A DNA stretch of 64,000 nucleotides from Streptomyces sp. HD (GTDB taxonomy: Bacteria; Actinomycetota; Actinomycetes; Streptomycetales; Streptomycetaceae), in assembly GCF_028369295.1 (NCBI RefSeq), contig NZ_JAQMYP010000027.1, positions 62,001-126,000 of the forward strand. The letters run 5' to 3'. Below, in pieces: positions 51,427 through 60,446 of this stretch. The notes under the pieces are model-generated. The model saw only the letters and a list, made by a program, of their open reading frames with translations. It made no database searches and was not told the origin of the DNA. Within the stretch, counting starts at the first letter, position 1, and each line of letters starts with the position of its first letter. The position numbers and the translations under genes are program-made.

Positions 51427-51648
51427 GGCAGGTCGTCTCCAGTCGGGGTCGGGTCGGGGTCGTGAGAGGAATCGACCGGCGCCGACACGCGAGGGGCACT
51501 CACTCGCCGCAGCGCCTACCGCTCGACCGTAAGCCCGTCGCCCCCGGATCGCCTGTTGAGCCGAACGCCCTCAGGGCTCCGGGGAAACCGGGCTCGGGGA
51601 AGCCCGGTTCAGGAATCCCGGCCCCGGCTGTTCCCTCACGAGCCGGGC

Positions 51649-51897
51649 TCACACCGACAACGGCACCGCGTGGATCTCGTCCGCCTTGTGCCCGGCGCGC
51701 TCATGGATGCGCTGGACCGCTTCGGCCGAGGGCGCCTCGGAGAGGCAGTAGACGACGCCCGACTCGGGGTCGGCCCACGCCCGCTCGAAGTGCACGCGCT
51801 CGTCCTTCTCTATGGCGAGGTCCGCGTTGTGGGCCTCCCGAAGCTGGTCGGCCGTGATGCCCTTCATGTTGTGGTGTACGTCCATGTACTGAGCCAT
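51649..51897 (-). CDS. DUF4242 protein
   Basis: The 82-residue ferredoxin-like-fold protein (MAQYMDVHHNMKGITADQLR) continues with WADPESGVVYCLSEAPSAEA and VQRIHERAGHKADEI, matching DUF4242 (annotated as nickel-binding in some genomes). The His-rich N-terminus could bind metal. ATG 51897 has gaggagg upstream. Confidence 0.85.
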   Translation of the reverse strand: MAQYMDVHHNMKGITADQLREAHNADLAIEKDERVHFERAWADPESGVVYCLSEAPSAEAVQRIHERAGHKADEIHAVPLSV

Positions 51898-52056
51898 GCC
51901 TCGCACCTCCTCGCGATCCTGGTCTCCTTCCATGCTCCTCCCGCACGGCACCGGGAGCGAGGCGAGCGCCGACCCGCCGACCCGGCGGGCACGCGAAGGG
52001 CCCCGGTACGCCATCGCACCGGGGCCCTTCACCGTCGTACAAGAAACAGAACACCC

Positions 52057-52221
52057 TCACCCGCACTGGCAGGGATTCCCCGACTGGCACCCGCACGCGC
52101 AGCCCGAGCCACAGCCGCAGGCGCCGAAGAGCGGAAGGCTCCTGATGTCGGCGGGCTGCTCGGTCGCGCGAGCCTGGGTGGGGTCGGGTGCCGTGCCGGG
52201 AGTGCTGGGGGATTCGGCCAT
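52057..52221 (-). CDS. 54-residue Cys-rich protein
   Basis: Reading from ATG 52221 (RBS ttgaggagg) to TGA at 52057, the protein begins MAESPSTPGTAPDPTQARAT. It ends in a cluster of seven Cys in 20 residues (CGCGSGCACGC then CQCG). The spacing resembles a metallothionein-like metal or thiol cluster. The RBS and codon bias support a real gene, and it neighbours the possible nickel-binding DUF4242 gene on the same strand. Confidence 0.8.
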   Translation of the reverse strand: MAESPSTPGTAPDPTQARATEQPADIRSLPLFGACGCGSGCACGCQSGNPCQCG

Positions 52222-52363
52222 GGTGCCTCCTCAAGGCTGGAGCCTGTGCCCATTGCATGCCCGCCCCGCTGGGCGCATCAACGGCGCACAGAGGCTTGCA
52301 CACGCCCCGAACAGACCCCCGCGAGCCCGCGTGACGAGCCGCCTCCGAGGCCCCCCGGAGGGC

Positions 52364-53065
52364 TTACGCCCCCTCCGCCCCCGAAACCTGCTGAATCTCC
52401 GGCTGGATGTCCGCCTGCAGCTCATCCGCGTGCTCACCCGTCACCAGGTACACCACACGCTTCGCCACGGCCACCGCATGGTCGGCGTACCGCTCGTAGT
52501 AACGGCCGAGCAGCGTCACGTCCACGGCCGTCTCGATGCCGTGCTTCCAGCGCTCGTCCATCAGGTGCTGGAAGAGCGTGCGGTGCAGGAGGTCCATCGC
52601 GTCGTCGTCCTGCTCCAGCTGGAGCGCGAGGTCGACGTCCTTGGTGACGAGCACCTCGGCCGCCTTCGCCATCAGGCGCTGCGCGAGCTGGCCCATCTCC
52701 AGGATGGTGGCGTGCAGGTCCTGCGGGATGGCGCGCGCGGGGTAGCGCAGCCGCGTGAGCTTCGCCACGTGCTGGGCGAGGTCGCCCGAGCGCTCCAGGT
52801 CGGCGGACATACGGAGCGAGGTGACGACTATCCGGAGGTCCGTCGCCACCGGCTGCTGACGGGCGAGCAGCGCTATGGCCCGCGCCTCCAGGTCGTGCTG
52901 GAGATCGTCGACCTTCTGGTCGGCCTCGATCACGCTCTCGGCCAGCTTCAGGTCGGAGTCGAGGATCGCCGCCGTGGCGCGCCCGATCGCCGACCCCACC
53001 ATCCGGGCCATCTCCACCAGGCTGTCGCCGATCGAGTCCAGTTCCTCGTGGTACGCGTCCCGCAT
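52364..53065 (-). CDS. phoU: PhoU, phosphate signalling regulator
   Basis: The 233-residue PhoU has two three-helix repeats (MRDAYHEELDSIGDSLVEMA; ILEMGQLAQRLMAKAAEVLV) and conserved metal motifs (E-x3-D in each half). It links the Pst transporter with the PhoR kinase. It is divergent from phoR-phoP; the PHO box and dyad-rich leader lie between. ATG 53065. A small hairpin (CCTCCG/CGGAGG) follows the stop. Confidence 0.94.
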   Translation of the reverse strand: MRDAYHEELDSIGDSLVEMARMVGSAIGRATAAILDSDLKLAESVIEADQKVDDLQHDLEARAIALLARQQPVATDLRIVVTSLRMSADLERSGDLAQHVAKLTRLRYPARAIPQDLHATILEMGQLAQRLMAKAAEVLVTKDVDLALQLEQDDDAMDLLHRTLFQHLMDERWKHGIETAVDVTLLGRYYERYADHAVAVAKRVVYLVTGEHADELQADIQPEIQQVSGAEGA

Positions 53066-53121
53066 CAGGGGTCCCTCTCTTACGTCTGCCTCAGGGGGTT
53101 TCCGTCGAACCGTCGAGCGGT

Positions 53122-53156
53122 CAGTCTTACGGTCATGACCTCCGACAGTAAGACTG
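53122..53156. promoter_or_regulatory. CAGTCTTAC/GTAAGACTG dyad upstream of phoU
   Basis: A 9-bp perfect inverted repeat with a 17-nt loop; the loop itself contains GGTCATGACC and the right arm sits in ACAGT-aag-ACTGT. These alternative foldings suggest a compound operator or leader RNA structure. Confidence 0.6.
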
Positions 53157-53270
53157 TCCCGAAAACGCCAGTCGGACTGTCGTGAAACCGCCAGTGTGAT
53201 CTCCACGCTAAACCGCCAGGGCGAACCCGACGCTTCCACGATCCGGTCCCTACGCGTCCGTTTCCGCCAC

Positions 53271-53303
53271 CCCAAATGAACCAACACTGGCTCCAAGGTG
53301 AAC
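53271..53303 (-). promoter_or_regulatory. PHO box (PhoP binding site)
   Basis: On the minus strand three 11-nt direct repeat units read GTTCACCTTGG (53303-53293), AGCCAGTGTTG and GTTCATTTGGG (53281-53271). They match the GTTCACCC-type PhoP box of Streptomyces, with the middle unit least conserved. The box lies 74-106 bp before phoR and would autoregulate both divergent operons. Confidence 0.8.
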
Positions 53304-53376
53304 TCTGGGCGACGAGTGTTCGAGCTCGCACCTCGATGGCTGTGGCCGGCACCCACCCCATGCCTAACCTGGACGC

Positions 53377-54705
53377 ATGGACGTGAACGCGGCGGTCGCC
53401 GCAGCGGCAGCGATCGCCGGGGTGCTTACCGGCGTCATCGCCATGCTGGCGTTCCGCTGGAGCGAACGCGACCTGCGGCGACCCACCCGAACCTCCCTGC
53501 ACACCGACCCTGTCCTGCCACCCGGCGTGGACACGGTCCTGTCGGTGCTGCGCTCCTCCGCCGTCGTCCTGGACGAGGGGGACGCCGTGGTCAAGGCCAG
53601 CTCGGCGGCGTACGCCCTCGGTCTGGTGCGCGGCGGCAAGCTCTCCGTCGAGCCCATGCTCCAGATGGCCCGCGACACCAGACGTGACGGTGAGATAAGG
53701 CAGGTCGAGCTGGATCTGCCCAGGCGTGGCACCGGACGCGGCGAGGCCCTCGCCGTGTCCGCTCGCGTCGCGCCCCTCGGCTCCCGACTCGTCCTCCTCC
53801 TGGTCGAGGACCTCACCGAGGCCCGGCGGATAGAGGCGGTGCGACGTGACTTCGTCGCCAATGTGAGCCATGAGCTGAAGACGCCGGTCGGCGCCCTCTC
53901 CCTGCTGTCCGAGGCCGTCATGGACGCCTCCGACGACCCGGAGGCCGTGGAGCGCTTCGCCGGGCGCATGCAGATCGAGGCGACCCGGCTGACCAACCTG
54001 GTGCAGGAGCTCATCGACCTCTCCCGGGTGCAGAACGACGACCCGCTGGAGGACGCCGAGCCCGTCCGCGTCGACGAGCTCGTCGCCGAGGCGATCGACC
54101 GCTGCCGGCACGCCGCCGGCACGAAGCAGATCACCATGGCCTCGAATGTAGGGGTGCCCGAAGGGCCCGATCAGGGTGGTGGTGGGCGACGGGCGGGCGG
54201 CACCGAGGACCTCAGCATCTGGGGCAACCGGGGCCAGCTGGCCGCGGCGCTCGGCAACCTCGTCGAGAACGCCGTCAACTACTCGCCCGCCCGCACCCGC
54301 GTCGGCATCGCCGCACGCCGGATCAGCGCCCCGGGCGGGGACCTCATCGAGATCGCCGTGACCGACCAGGGCATCGGCATCTCGGACAAGGACAAGGAGC
54401 GCATCTTCGAGCGCTTCTACCGCGTCGACCCGGCCCGTTCCCGTGCCACTGGTGGCACCGGCCTCGGTCTCGCGATCGTCAAGCACGTGGCCGCCTCGCA
54501 CAGCGGGGAGGTCACGGTGTGGAGCTCCGAGGGACAGGGCTCCACGTTCACCCTGCGGCTGCCGGAGGCGGGTGCGGCCCGCGACCGTGCTCAGCAGCAC
54601 CCCGATCTCGACGACGAGGCCGGGCAGCCCGCACCATCGAATTCCCCCAATTCCCCCGACTCACCCGCGTACGAAACGCTTTCCGCCCCGGAGGTCCTTC
54701 CGTGA
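53377..54705 (+). CDS. phoR: PhoR/SenX3 sensor histidine kinase
   Basis: The 442-residue kinase has one N-terminal transmembrane helix (VAAAAAIAGVLTGVIAMLAF), a PAS-like region (about 50-140) and an H box VANVSHELKTPVG with His165. N, G1 and G2 boxes follow (ALGNLVENAVNYSP, DQGIGISDKDKERIFERFYR, GGTGLGLAIVKHV). It phosphorylates PhoP under phosphate limitation. Its stop overlaps the phoP start (GTGA). Confidence 0.95.
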   Translation: MDVNAAVAAAAAIAGVLTGVIAMLAFRWSERDLRRPTRTSLHTDPVLPPGVDTVLSVLRSSAVVLDEGDAVVKASSAAYALGLVRGGKLSVEPMLQMARDTRRDGEIRQVELDLPRRGTGRGEALAVSARVAPLGSRLVLLLVEDLTEARRIEAVRRDFVANVSHELKTPVGALSLLSEAVMDASDDPEAVERFAGRMQIEATRLTNLVQELIDLSRVQNDDPLEDAEPVRVDELVAEAIDRCRHAAGTKQITMASNVGVPEGPDQGGGGRRAGGTEDLSIWGNRGQLAAALGNLVENAVNYSPARTRVGIAARRISAPGGDLIEIAVTDQGIGISDKDKERIFERFYRVDPARSRATGGTGLGLAIVKHVAASHSGEVTVWSSEGQGSTFTLRLPEAGAARDRAQQHPDLDDEAGQPAPSNSPNSPDSPAYETLSAPEVLP

Positions 54706-55382
54706 CCCGAGTGCTCGTCGTCGAGGACGAGGAGTCCTTCTCCGACGCCCTGTCGTACATGCTCCGCAAGGAGGGCTTCGAGGTCGCCGTCGCGACCACC
54801 GGGCCCGACGGACTCGACGAGTTCGAGCGCAACGGCGCCGACCTCGTCCTCCTCGACCTGATGCTGCCCGGCCTGCCGGGCACCGAGGTCTGCCGTCAGC
54901 TGCGCGGCCGCTCAAACGTTCCGGTGATCATGGTCACCGCCAAGGACAGTGAGATCGACAAGGTCGTCGGCCTGGAAATAGGAGCCGATGACTACGTCAC
55001 CAAGCCGTTCTCCTCGCGCGAGCTGGTCGCCCGTATCCGGGCCGTCCTGCGCCGCCGCGGCGAGCCCGAGGAGGTCACCCCGGCCGCGCTGGAGGCCGGT
55101 CCTGTCCGCATGGACGTCGACCGCCACGTGGTCACGGTCTCCGGCTCCAAGGTCGACCTCCCCCTCAAGGAATTCGACCTCCTGGAGATGCTGCTGCGCA
55201 ACGCCGGCCGCGTCCTGACCCGCATGCAGCTCATCGACCGCGTCTGGGGTGCCGACTATGTCGGTGACACCAAGACCCTCGACGTCCACGTCAAGCGCCT
55301 GCGCGCCAAGATCGAGCCGGACCCGGGCGCCCCGCGCTACCTGGTGACGGTGCGCGGCCTCGGCTACAAGTTCGAGCCGTAG
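54702..55382 (+). CDS. phoP: PhoP/RegX3 response regulator
   Basis: The 226-residue OmpR-type regulator has a receiver domain with D9, phospho-Asp52 (LVLLDLMLPG) and K101 region (VTKPFSS). The winged helix is at about 130-225 (LPLKEFDLLEMLLRNAGRVL; TLDVHVKRLRAKIE). GTG 54702 overlaps the phoR stop. It activates the pho regulon and represses some nitrogen genes, with known competition against GlnR, whose gene is also in this window. Confidence 0.96.
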   Translation: MTRVLVVEDEESFSDALSYMLRKEGFEVAVATTGPDGLDEFERNGADLVLLDLMLPGLPGTEVCRQLRGRSNVPVIMVTAKDSEIDKVVGLEIGADDYVTKPFSSRELVARIRAVLRRRGEPEEVTPAALEAGPVRMDVDRHVVTVSGSKVDLPLKEFDLLEMLLRNAGRVLTRMQLIDRVWGADYVGDTKTLDVHVKRLRAKIEPDPGAPRYLVTVRGLGYKFEP

Positions 55383-55401
55383 ACAACACCGCCGGTACAC
55401 C

Positions 55402-55439
55402 GAAGGGCGGGACCCCCGTTTCCGGGGGTCCCGCCCTTC
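55402..55439 (+). terminator. strong terminator of phoR-phoP
   Basis: A perfect 17-bp stem (GAAGGGCGGGACCCCCG with its complement) and TTTC loop is followed by TTC, 20 nt after the phoP stop. Confidence 0.9.
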
Positions 55440-55482
55440 TTCACGGCTGTGCAGGGGCCGTACGGCGGTCGGTCACGCCCGC

Positions 55483-56190
55483 TCAGTGACCGGCCGTCGT
55501 GTGCGAGGCGCCGTCGGACGGGGTCGCCGCGCCGCCCGCGCCGGCCTCGGATCCGGTACCGGCCTCGGTGCCCTCGGACGCCGTCGCGCTCGCGGAGGAC
55601 TCGGCGCCCGGGGTGGCCCCGGCGGGGGACCCGGACGGCGAGCCGGAAGGCTTGGGCTTCGTGCCCGGCACGGCCGGGACCGCGCTCGGACCCCAGCTCT
55701 CGAAGTAGTGCTCGGACGGCACCACGAAGGCGCGCAGGCCCACGTCACCGGTCTTGCTGAAGGTGAAGGTGATCGCCTGGGCGTTGCCGTCCTGGAGGCC
55801 GTCGCGGCCCTTGGTGAGGACGGCGGAGGCGTTGCCCTCGCCACCGATGATCAGCGAGCCGCCGGCCGGGATGGTCAGGCTGCCGCCCTTGGCGGGCTTG
55901 AGCTCGGCCTTCTCACCGGAGTCGTCGACCTTGATCGAGTCCAGCGTCTGGGCGGACCGGCCGGAGTTGAACAGGGTCGCGGAGATCGCGGCCGGGCCGG
56001 TCGACTCCAGGTCGGGCTGGGTGATGACGATCGCGTTCTGGACCTTGATGTCGCCGACCGTGGTGGCCGCGTTGTCCGGCACGATCTGCAGCGTCTGGCT
56101 GTTGTTGCCGGCGCCGCACGCGGCGAGCGAGGTGATCGAGAACGCGATGGCGGCCGCGGCGAGGGCGCCGCGTCGAAGGCTGCTGCTCAC
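55483..56190 (-). CDS. lipoprotein, DUF461/copper-chaperone-like
   Basis: The 235-residue protein starts at GTG 56190 (RBS aaggag). It has a lipoprotein signal ending SLAAC-GAG (Cys25), an extracytoplasmic beta domain (about 30-165: VQNAIVITQPDLESTGPAAI; SGRSAQTLDSIKVDDSGEKA) and a Pro/Ser/Gly/Ala-rich C-terminal tail. The domain resembles copper-chaperone PCu(A)C proteins but has no Met/His copper motif, so copper binding is doubtful. It is convergent with phoP. Confidence 0.8.
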   Translation of the reverse strand: MSSSLRRGALAAAAIAFSITSLAACGAGNNSQTLQIVPDNAATTVGDIKVQNAIVITQPDLESTGPAAISATLFNSGRSAQTLDSIKVDDSGEKAELKPAKGGSLTIPAGGSLIIGGEGNASAVLTKGRDGLQDGNAQAITFTFSKTGDVGLRAFVVPSEHYFESWGPSAVPAVPGTKPKPSGSPSGSPAGATPGAESSASATASEGTEAGTGSEAGAGGAATPSDGASHTTAGH

Positions 56191-56834
56191 GGCGGCGGCA
56201 ACTCCTTGACTCGAACGGGGGCGAATAAAGCCGCCCTAAGTGTCTGTCAGCGGCCTTAGGTTACCGAGCCGTTCCCGCGCGACCGCACCCGACCCTCCCC
56301 TGAGCGGCCGAAGTACCGCGGAAGCGTCTCTCCGGTACCGCCGAACCGCCTCTTCGTACGTCTTCCGTGATCCTTCCCGTCACCCACGAGTGACCCGCGA
56401 GTCACATTGCCCGGACGCTCGTCCGCCATTCACATAAGACCCCCGCAAGGCGCGGCGCAAAATTTCCGTGAAGGAATGCGCGACCTTCCCGAAATTGATC
56501 AACAGGCGTGCTCGCGACCTGGGCCGTGATCAATTCCGGATTCGTCCGGGACCCGACTCCGGACGCCGAACGGAGTAGCGGAAGTCGCACACTTGGAACC
56601 GGACATTTGTGGATGTTCGGCCAGTCGGAGGTGCCTCCGGATGTGCGTAACGTGCGCGTTTCACCTCGCCCGCAGAGCCGCTCCGACCTGCGAATACCTA
56701 CTTCCGCTCGGCCCGCGAAGCACGTTCCTGTCGGAGTTGTCAAGCCCCGAGATATGCCCTGACCTGCGAAAACGCCATTCAGAACCCGCAGTTTCCGTGT
56801 TACCCTGGATAGCCACGGAAGGGGTACCTGTCAC
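56191..56834. other. 644-bp intergenic region between lipoprotein and carD genes
   Basis: No ORF has convincing codon bias. It is the control region of carD and of the divergent lipoprotein gene. It contains a CCTAAG...CTTAGG dyad near the lipoprotein start (about 56233-56260) and a hairpin ATTTC...GAAAT (about 56463-56496). The AATTGATCA dyad described below is also here. GC content falls locally. Confidence 0.55.
56493..56535. promoter_or_regulatory. AATTGATCA/TGATCAATT inverted repeat in the carD leader region
   Basis: Nine-base perfect arms (56493-56501, 56527-56535) with a 25-nt GC-rich spacer lie 300 bp before carD. Its right arm is itself half of a TGATCA palindrome present on both sides. 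Confidence 0.5.
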
Positions 56835-57317
56835 ATGACGTTCAAGGTTGGCGACACCGTGGTCTATCCCCATCACGGGGCCGCGCTGATCGAGGCCATC
56901 GAAACTCGCCAGATCAAAGGCGTGGACAAGACCTACTTGGTGCTGAAGGTCGCCCAGGGTGACCTGACGGTACGTGTGCCAGCGGACAATGCGGAGTTCG
57001 TCGGCGTGCGTGATGTGGTCGGTCAGGACGGGCTGGACCGGGTCTTCGAGGTGCTGCGCGCGCCGTACGCCGAGGAGCCCACGAACTGGTCGCGTCGCTA
57101 CAAGGCAAATCTGGAGAAGCTCGCCTCCGGCGATGTCATCAAGGTCGCGGAAGTCGTGCGTGACCTGTGGCGTCGTGAGCGCGAGCGCGGACTCTCCGCC
57201 GGTGAGAAGCGCATGCTCGCCAAGGCCCGCCAGATCCTGGTGAGCGAACTCGCCCTCGCGGAGAACACCAACGAGGACAAGGCCGAGGCCCTGCTCGACG
57301 AGGTTCTCGCCTCCTGA
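56835..57317 (+). CDS. carD: CarD-family RNA polymerase-binding regulator
   Basis: The 160-residue protein has the N-terminal Tudor-like RNAP interaction domain ([40 protein letters not shown]) and a helical DNA-binding half ([40 protein letters not shown]). It stabilises open complexes at rRNA and other promoters. Length and motifs fit the family. ATG 56835 follows ggaaggggt. Confidence 0.95.
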   Translation: MTFKVGDTVVYPHHGAALIEAIETRQIKGVDKTYLVLKVAQGDLTVRVPADNAEFVGVRDVVGQDGLDRVFEVLRAPYAEEPTNWSRRYKANLEKLASGDVIKVAEVVRDLWRRERERGLSAGEKRMLAKARQILVSELALAENTNEDKAEALLDEVLAS

Positions 57318-57373
57318 CGCGGTCCGTCCGCCTCAGTTCAGCACAGTCAGTCCCTGTGTTGTTTTAAAAGAAG

Positions 57374-57420
57374 TGCCGCGGTGCCCGATGACGTATTTCC
57401 TGTCGCCGGGCGCTGCGGCA
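57374..57420 (+). terminator. hairpin after carD
   Basis: A 14-bp stem with two G-T pairs (TGCCGCGGTGCCCG with CGGGCGCTGCGGCA) and a 19-nt loop starts 57 nt after the carD stop, preceded by a gttttaaaag stretch. Confidence 0.6.
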
Positions 57421-57592
57421 TGTTCGCTCACAGGCGCTGTGCGTCCTACCTCGGGTGTCCCCGATACTTTTGGTGTGCCGGGTCCGGGCAGCTGGCTCGA
57501 CCGTTGTCACGGAAGGGTTCGGTCAAGACGTCCCACCCGGCACGCTGAGGCCATACCCACGTAGGCCGAGCACACAAACCTGACAGGAACCG

Positions 57593-58381
57593 ATGTCTGA
57601 CGATTCGCGCCCTTCACCCTCGGAAGTCCGTGCCGGAAGCCCTGCCGGGACCCCCGCCGGAGCCCGTACGGCTGTCGTGATCCCGGCCGCAGGCCGGGGC
57701 GTGCGCCTCGGTCCGGGCGCCCCCAAGGCGCTCCGCGCGCTGAACGGCACGCCCATGCTCATCCACGCCGTGCGCGCGATGGCCGCCTCCCGCGCCGTCT
57801 CCCTGGTGGTCGTGGTGGCCCCGCCCGACGGCGCCGCGGAGGTGAAGTCGCTCCTCGACGCGCACGCGCTGCCCGAGCGCACCGACTTCCTGGTCGTCCC
57901 CGGCGGCGAGTCACGCCAGGAATCCGTGAAGCTCGGCCTGGACGCGCTGCCGCCGGACCACGACATCGTCCTGGTGCACGACGCGGCCCGCCCGCTGGTC
58001 CCGGTGGACACGGTCGACGCGGTGATCGAAGCCGTACGCGACGGAGCGCCGGCCGTCGTCCCCGCCCTGCCGCTCGCGGACACGGTCAAGGAGGTCGAGC
58101 CGGCGCAGACGCCCGGTGGGCCGGAGCCCGTGGTGGCCACCCCGCAGCGCGCCCGCCTCCGCGCCGTACAGACCCCGCAGGGCTTCGACCGGGCCACGCT
58201 GATCCGCGCGCACGAGACGGTGACCGGCGACGTCACCGACGACGCGAGCATGGTCGAGCAGCTCGGCCTGACGGTCGTGGTCGTCCCCGGCCACGAGGAG
58301 GCCTTCAAGGTCACCCGCCCGCTGGACCTGGTCCTGGCGGAGGCGGTCCTGGCCCGCCGGAGGTTGAACGATGGCTTCTGA
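57593..58381 (+). CDS. ispD: IspD, MEP cytidylyltransferase
   Basis: The 262-residue enzyme adds CMP to 2-C-methyl-D-erythritol 4-phosphate in isoprenoid synthesis. The signature [19 protein letters not shown] (CTP site) and [12 protein letters not shown] are present, with [14 protein letters not shown] and [11 protein letters not shown] 15-residue Pro/Ser extension precedes the fold. It overlaps ispF by 11 nt. Confidence 0.95.
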   Translation: MSDDSRPSPSEVRAGSPAGTPAGARTAVVIPAAGRGVRLGPGAPKALRALNGTPMLIHAVRAMAASRAVSLVVVVAPPDGAAEVKSLLDAHALPERTDFLVVPGGESRQESVKLGLDALPPDHDIVLVHDAARPLVPVDTVDAVIEAVRDGAPAVVPALPLADTVKEVEPAQTPGGPEPVVATPQRARLRAVQTPQGFDRATLIRAHETVTGDVTDDASMVEQLGLTVVVVPGHEEAFKVTRPLDLVLAEAVLARRRLNDGF

Positions 58382-58895
58382 CACCGAGATGCCGCTGCCC
58401 CAGGTCGGCATCGGCACCGACATCCACGCCTTCGAGGACGGCCGCGAGCTGTGGTGCGCGGGCCTGAAGTGGGAGGGCGAGGGCCCCGGCCTCGCCGGCC
58501 ACTCCGACGCCGACGTCGTCGCGCATGCCGCCTGCAACGCCCTGTTCTCGGCAGCCGGCCTCGGCGACCTGGGCCGGCACTTCGGCACCGGCCGCCCGGA
58601 ATGGTCCGGCGCCTCCGGCGTCGTACTCCTGACGGAGGCGGCCCGGATCGTGCGCGAGGCGGGCTTCCGTATCGGCAACGTCGCGGTCCAGGTGGTCGGC
58701 CCCCGCCCGAAGATCGGCAAGCGCCGGGACGAGGCCCAGAAGATCCTTTCGGAGGCGGCGGGAGCCCCGGTGTCGGTATCGGGCGCGACGACGGACGGCC
58801 TGGGTTTCCCCGGCCGAGGCGAGGGTCTGATGGCGGTGGCGACGGCGCTGGTGGTCCGGGCGGTCAGCCCTCACCTGCCCGCAGATGACAACTGA
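58371..58895 (+). CDS. ispF: IspF, MEcPP synthase
   Basis: The 174-residue enzyme makes the cyclic diphosphate intermediate of the MEP pathway. It has [12 protein letters not shown] (Zn Asp/His), [13 protein letters not shown] (Zn His), and [19 protein letters not shown]. The ispD-ispF overlap ensures coupled synthesis of consecutive enzymes. Confidence 0.96.
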   Translation: MASDTEMPLPQVGIGTDIHAFEDGRELWCAGLKWEGEGPGLAGHSDADVVAHAACNALFSAAGLGDLGRHFGTGRPEWSGASGVVLLTEAARIVREAGFRIGNVAVQVVGPRPKIGKRRDEAQKILSEAAGAPVSVSGATTDGLGFPGRGEGLMAVATALVVRAVSPHLPADDN

Positions 58896-58950
58896 CCACC
58901 AAACCGCACTTAGGCACCAGGCACTCCCGTCCGCCCACTACCCTGGTGTC

Positions 58951-60348
58951 GTGACCATTCGCCTGTACGACACCAGCGCCCGGCAGATCCGTGACTTCAC
59001 CCCGCTTCAGCCGGGCTGTGTCTCGATCTACCTCTGTGGCGCCACCGTGCAGGCGGCACCGCACATCGGCCACATCCGCTCCGGGCTCAACTTCGACATC
59101 ATGCGCCGCTGGTTCGAGTACCGCGGCTATGAGGTGACGTTCATCCGGAACGTCACGGACATCGACGACAAGATCATCGTCAAGTCCGTCGACCAGAACC
59201 GCCCTTGGTGGTCCATCGGCTACGAGAACGAGCGCGCCTTCACCGACGGCTACACCGCCCTGGGCTGCCTCCCGCCGACGTACGAGCCCCGCGCCACCGG
59301 CCATGTCACCGAGATGGTCGAGATGATGCGCGGCCTCATCGAGCGCGGACACGCCTACGAGGCGGACGGCAGCGTCTACTTCGACGTCCGTTCCTGGCCC
59401 TCCTACCTGGAGCTGTCCCGGCAGGACCTCGACGAGATGCGCCAGCCCGCCGAGGAGGGCATCAGCGGCAAGCGGGACCCGCGCGACTTCGCGATGTGGA
59501 AGGCCGCCAAGCCCGGCGAGCCCGACTGGGAGACGCCGTGGGGCCGGGGCCGTCCGGGCTGGCACCTGGAGTGCTCGGCGATGGCGCACAAGTACCTGGG
59601 CTCCGCCTTCGACATCCACGGCGGCGGCCTCGACCTGATCTTCCCGCACCACGAGAACGAGATCGCCCAGGCCAAGGCCTACGGCGACGACTTCGCCAAG
59701 TACTGGGTGCACAACGCCTGGGTCACCATGAGCGGCGAGAAGATGTCGAAGTCGCTCGGCAACAGCGTGCTCGTCTCCGAGATGGTCAAGCAGTGGCGCC
59801 CGATCGTCCTGCGCTACTACCTGGGCACCCCGCACTACCGCTCGATGATCGAGTACAGCGAGGAGGCCCTGCGCGAGGCCGAGTCGGCGTTCGCGCGGAT
59901 CGAGGGCTTCGTGCAGCGCGTGGTGGAGAAGGCCGGCGTCGTCGAGCCGTCCGCCGAGGTGCCGCTCGCCTTCGCCGAGGCGATGGACGACGACCTGGGC
60001 GTCCCGCAGGCGCTCGCCGTCGTGCACACCACCGTCCGGCAGGGCAACAGCGCACTGGCCGCCGACGACAAGGAAGCCGCCGTGGCCCGCCTCGCCGAGG
60101 TGCGCGCCATGCTCGGCGTCCTCGGCCTGGACCCGCTGGACCCGCACTGGGCGGGCGAGACCGACCGGGGCGAAGATCTGCACGGCGTGGTCGACAGCCT
60201 CGTACGCCTGGTCCTCGACCAGCGCGAGGCGGCCCGCGCCCGCAAGGACTGGACGACCGCGGACGCCATCCGCGACCAGCTCAAGCAGTCGGGGCTGGCC
60301 ATCGAGGACGGCCCCGACGGACCCCGCTGGAGCCTGGGTCCGCGCTGA
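58951..60348 (+). CDS. cysS: cysteinyl-tRNA synthetase
   Basis: The 465-residue class I synthetase has the HIGH motif as HIGHIRSG with Zn-binding Cys ([28 protein letters not shown]) and KMSKS in [10 protein letters not shown]. The C-terminal DALR-like helical region is complete. GTG 58951 begins [16 protein letters not shown], the conserved start. It lies 55 nt after ispF and before rlmB with a terminator between. Confidence 0.96.
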   Translation: MTIRLYDTSARQIRDFTPLQPGCVSIYLCGATVQAAPHIGHIRSGLNFDIMRRWFEYRGYEVTFIRNVTDIDDKIIVKSVDQNRPWWSIGYENERAFTDGYTALGCLPPTYEPRATGHVTEMVEMMRGLIERGHAYEADGSVYFDVRSWPSYLELSRQDLDEMRQPAEEGISGKRDPRDFAMWKAAKPGEPDWETPWGRGRPGWHLECSAMAHKYLGSAFDIHGGGLDLIFPHHENEIAQAKAYGDDFAKYWVHNAWVTMSGEKMSKSLGNSVLVSEMVKQWRPIVLRYYLGTPHYRSMIEYSEEALREAESAFARIEGFVQRVVEKAGVVEPSAEVPLAFAEAMDDDLGVPQALAVVHTTVRQGNSALAADDKEAAVARLAEVRAMLGVLGLDPLDPHWAGETDRGEDLHGVVDSLVRLVLDQREAARARKDWTTADAIRDQLKQSGLAIEDGPDGPRWSLGPR

Positions 60349-60374
60349 GCGGCCCCGGCGCCCGGAAGATCGAT

Positions 60375-60402
60375 TGTGCCGCCCGGCCTCCCGGGCGGCA
60401 CA
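60375..60402 (+). terminator. terminator between cysS and rlmB
   Basis: A perfect 12-bp stem TGTGCCGCCCGG / CCGGGCGGCACA with a CCTC loop, followed by cttc. Confidence 0.8.
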
Positions 60403-60446
60403 CTTCATAGACGTACGTACGACAGCTCACGACAGACAGGTAGGTC

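Larger units (their letters stand above)
53066..53376. other. 311-bp divergent phoU/phoR control region
   Basis: No gene lies here. From phoU toward phoR it contains a nested dyad array (53119-53160), three aaac(c)gccag direct repeats (about 53162-53212) and a PHO box (53271-53303). Confidence 0.7.

Noticed and set aside
56508-56762. 84-codon ORF in the carD leader
   Set aside because: No codon bias, no RBS and no recognisable features; overlaps the proposed regulatory dyad.
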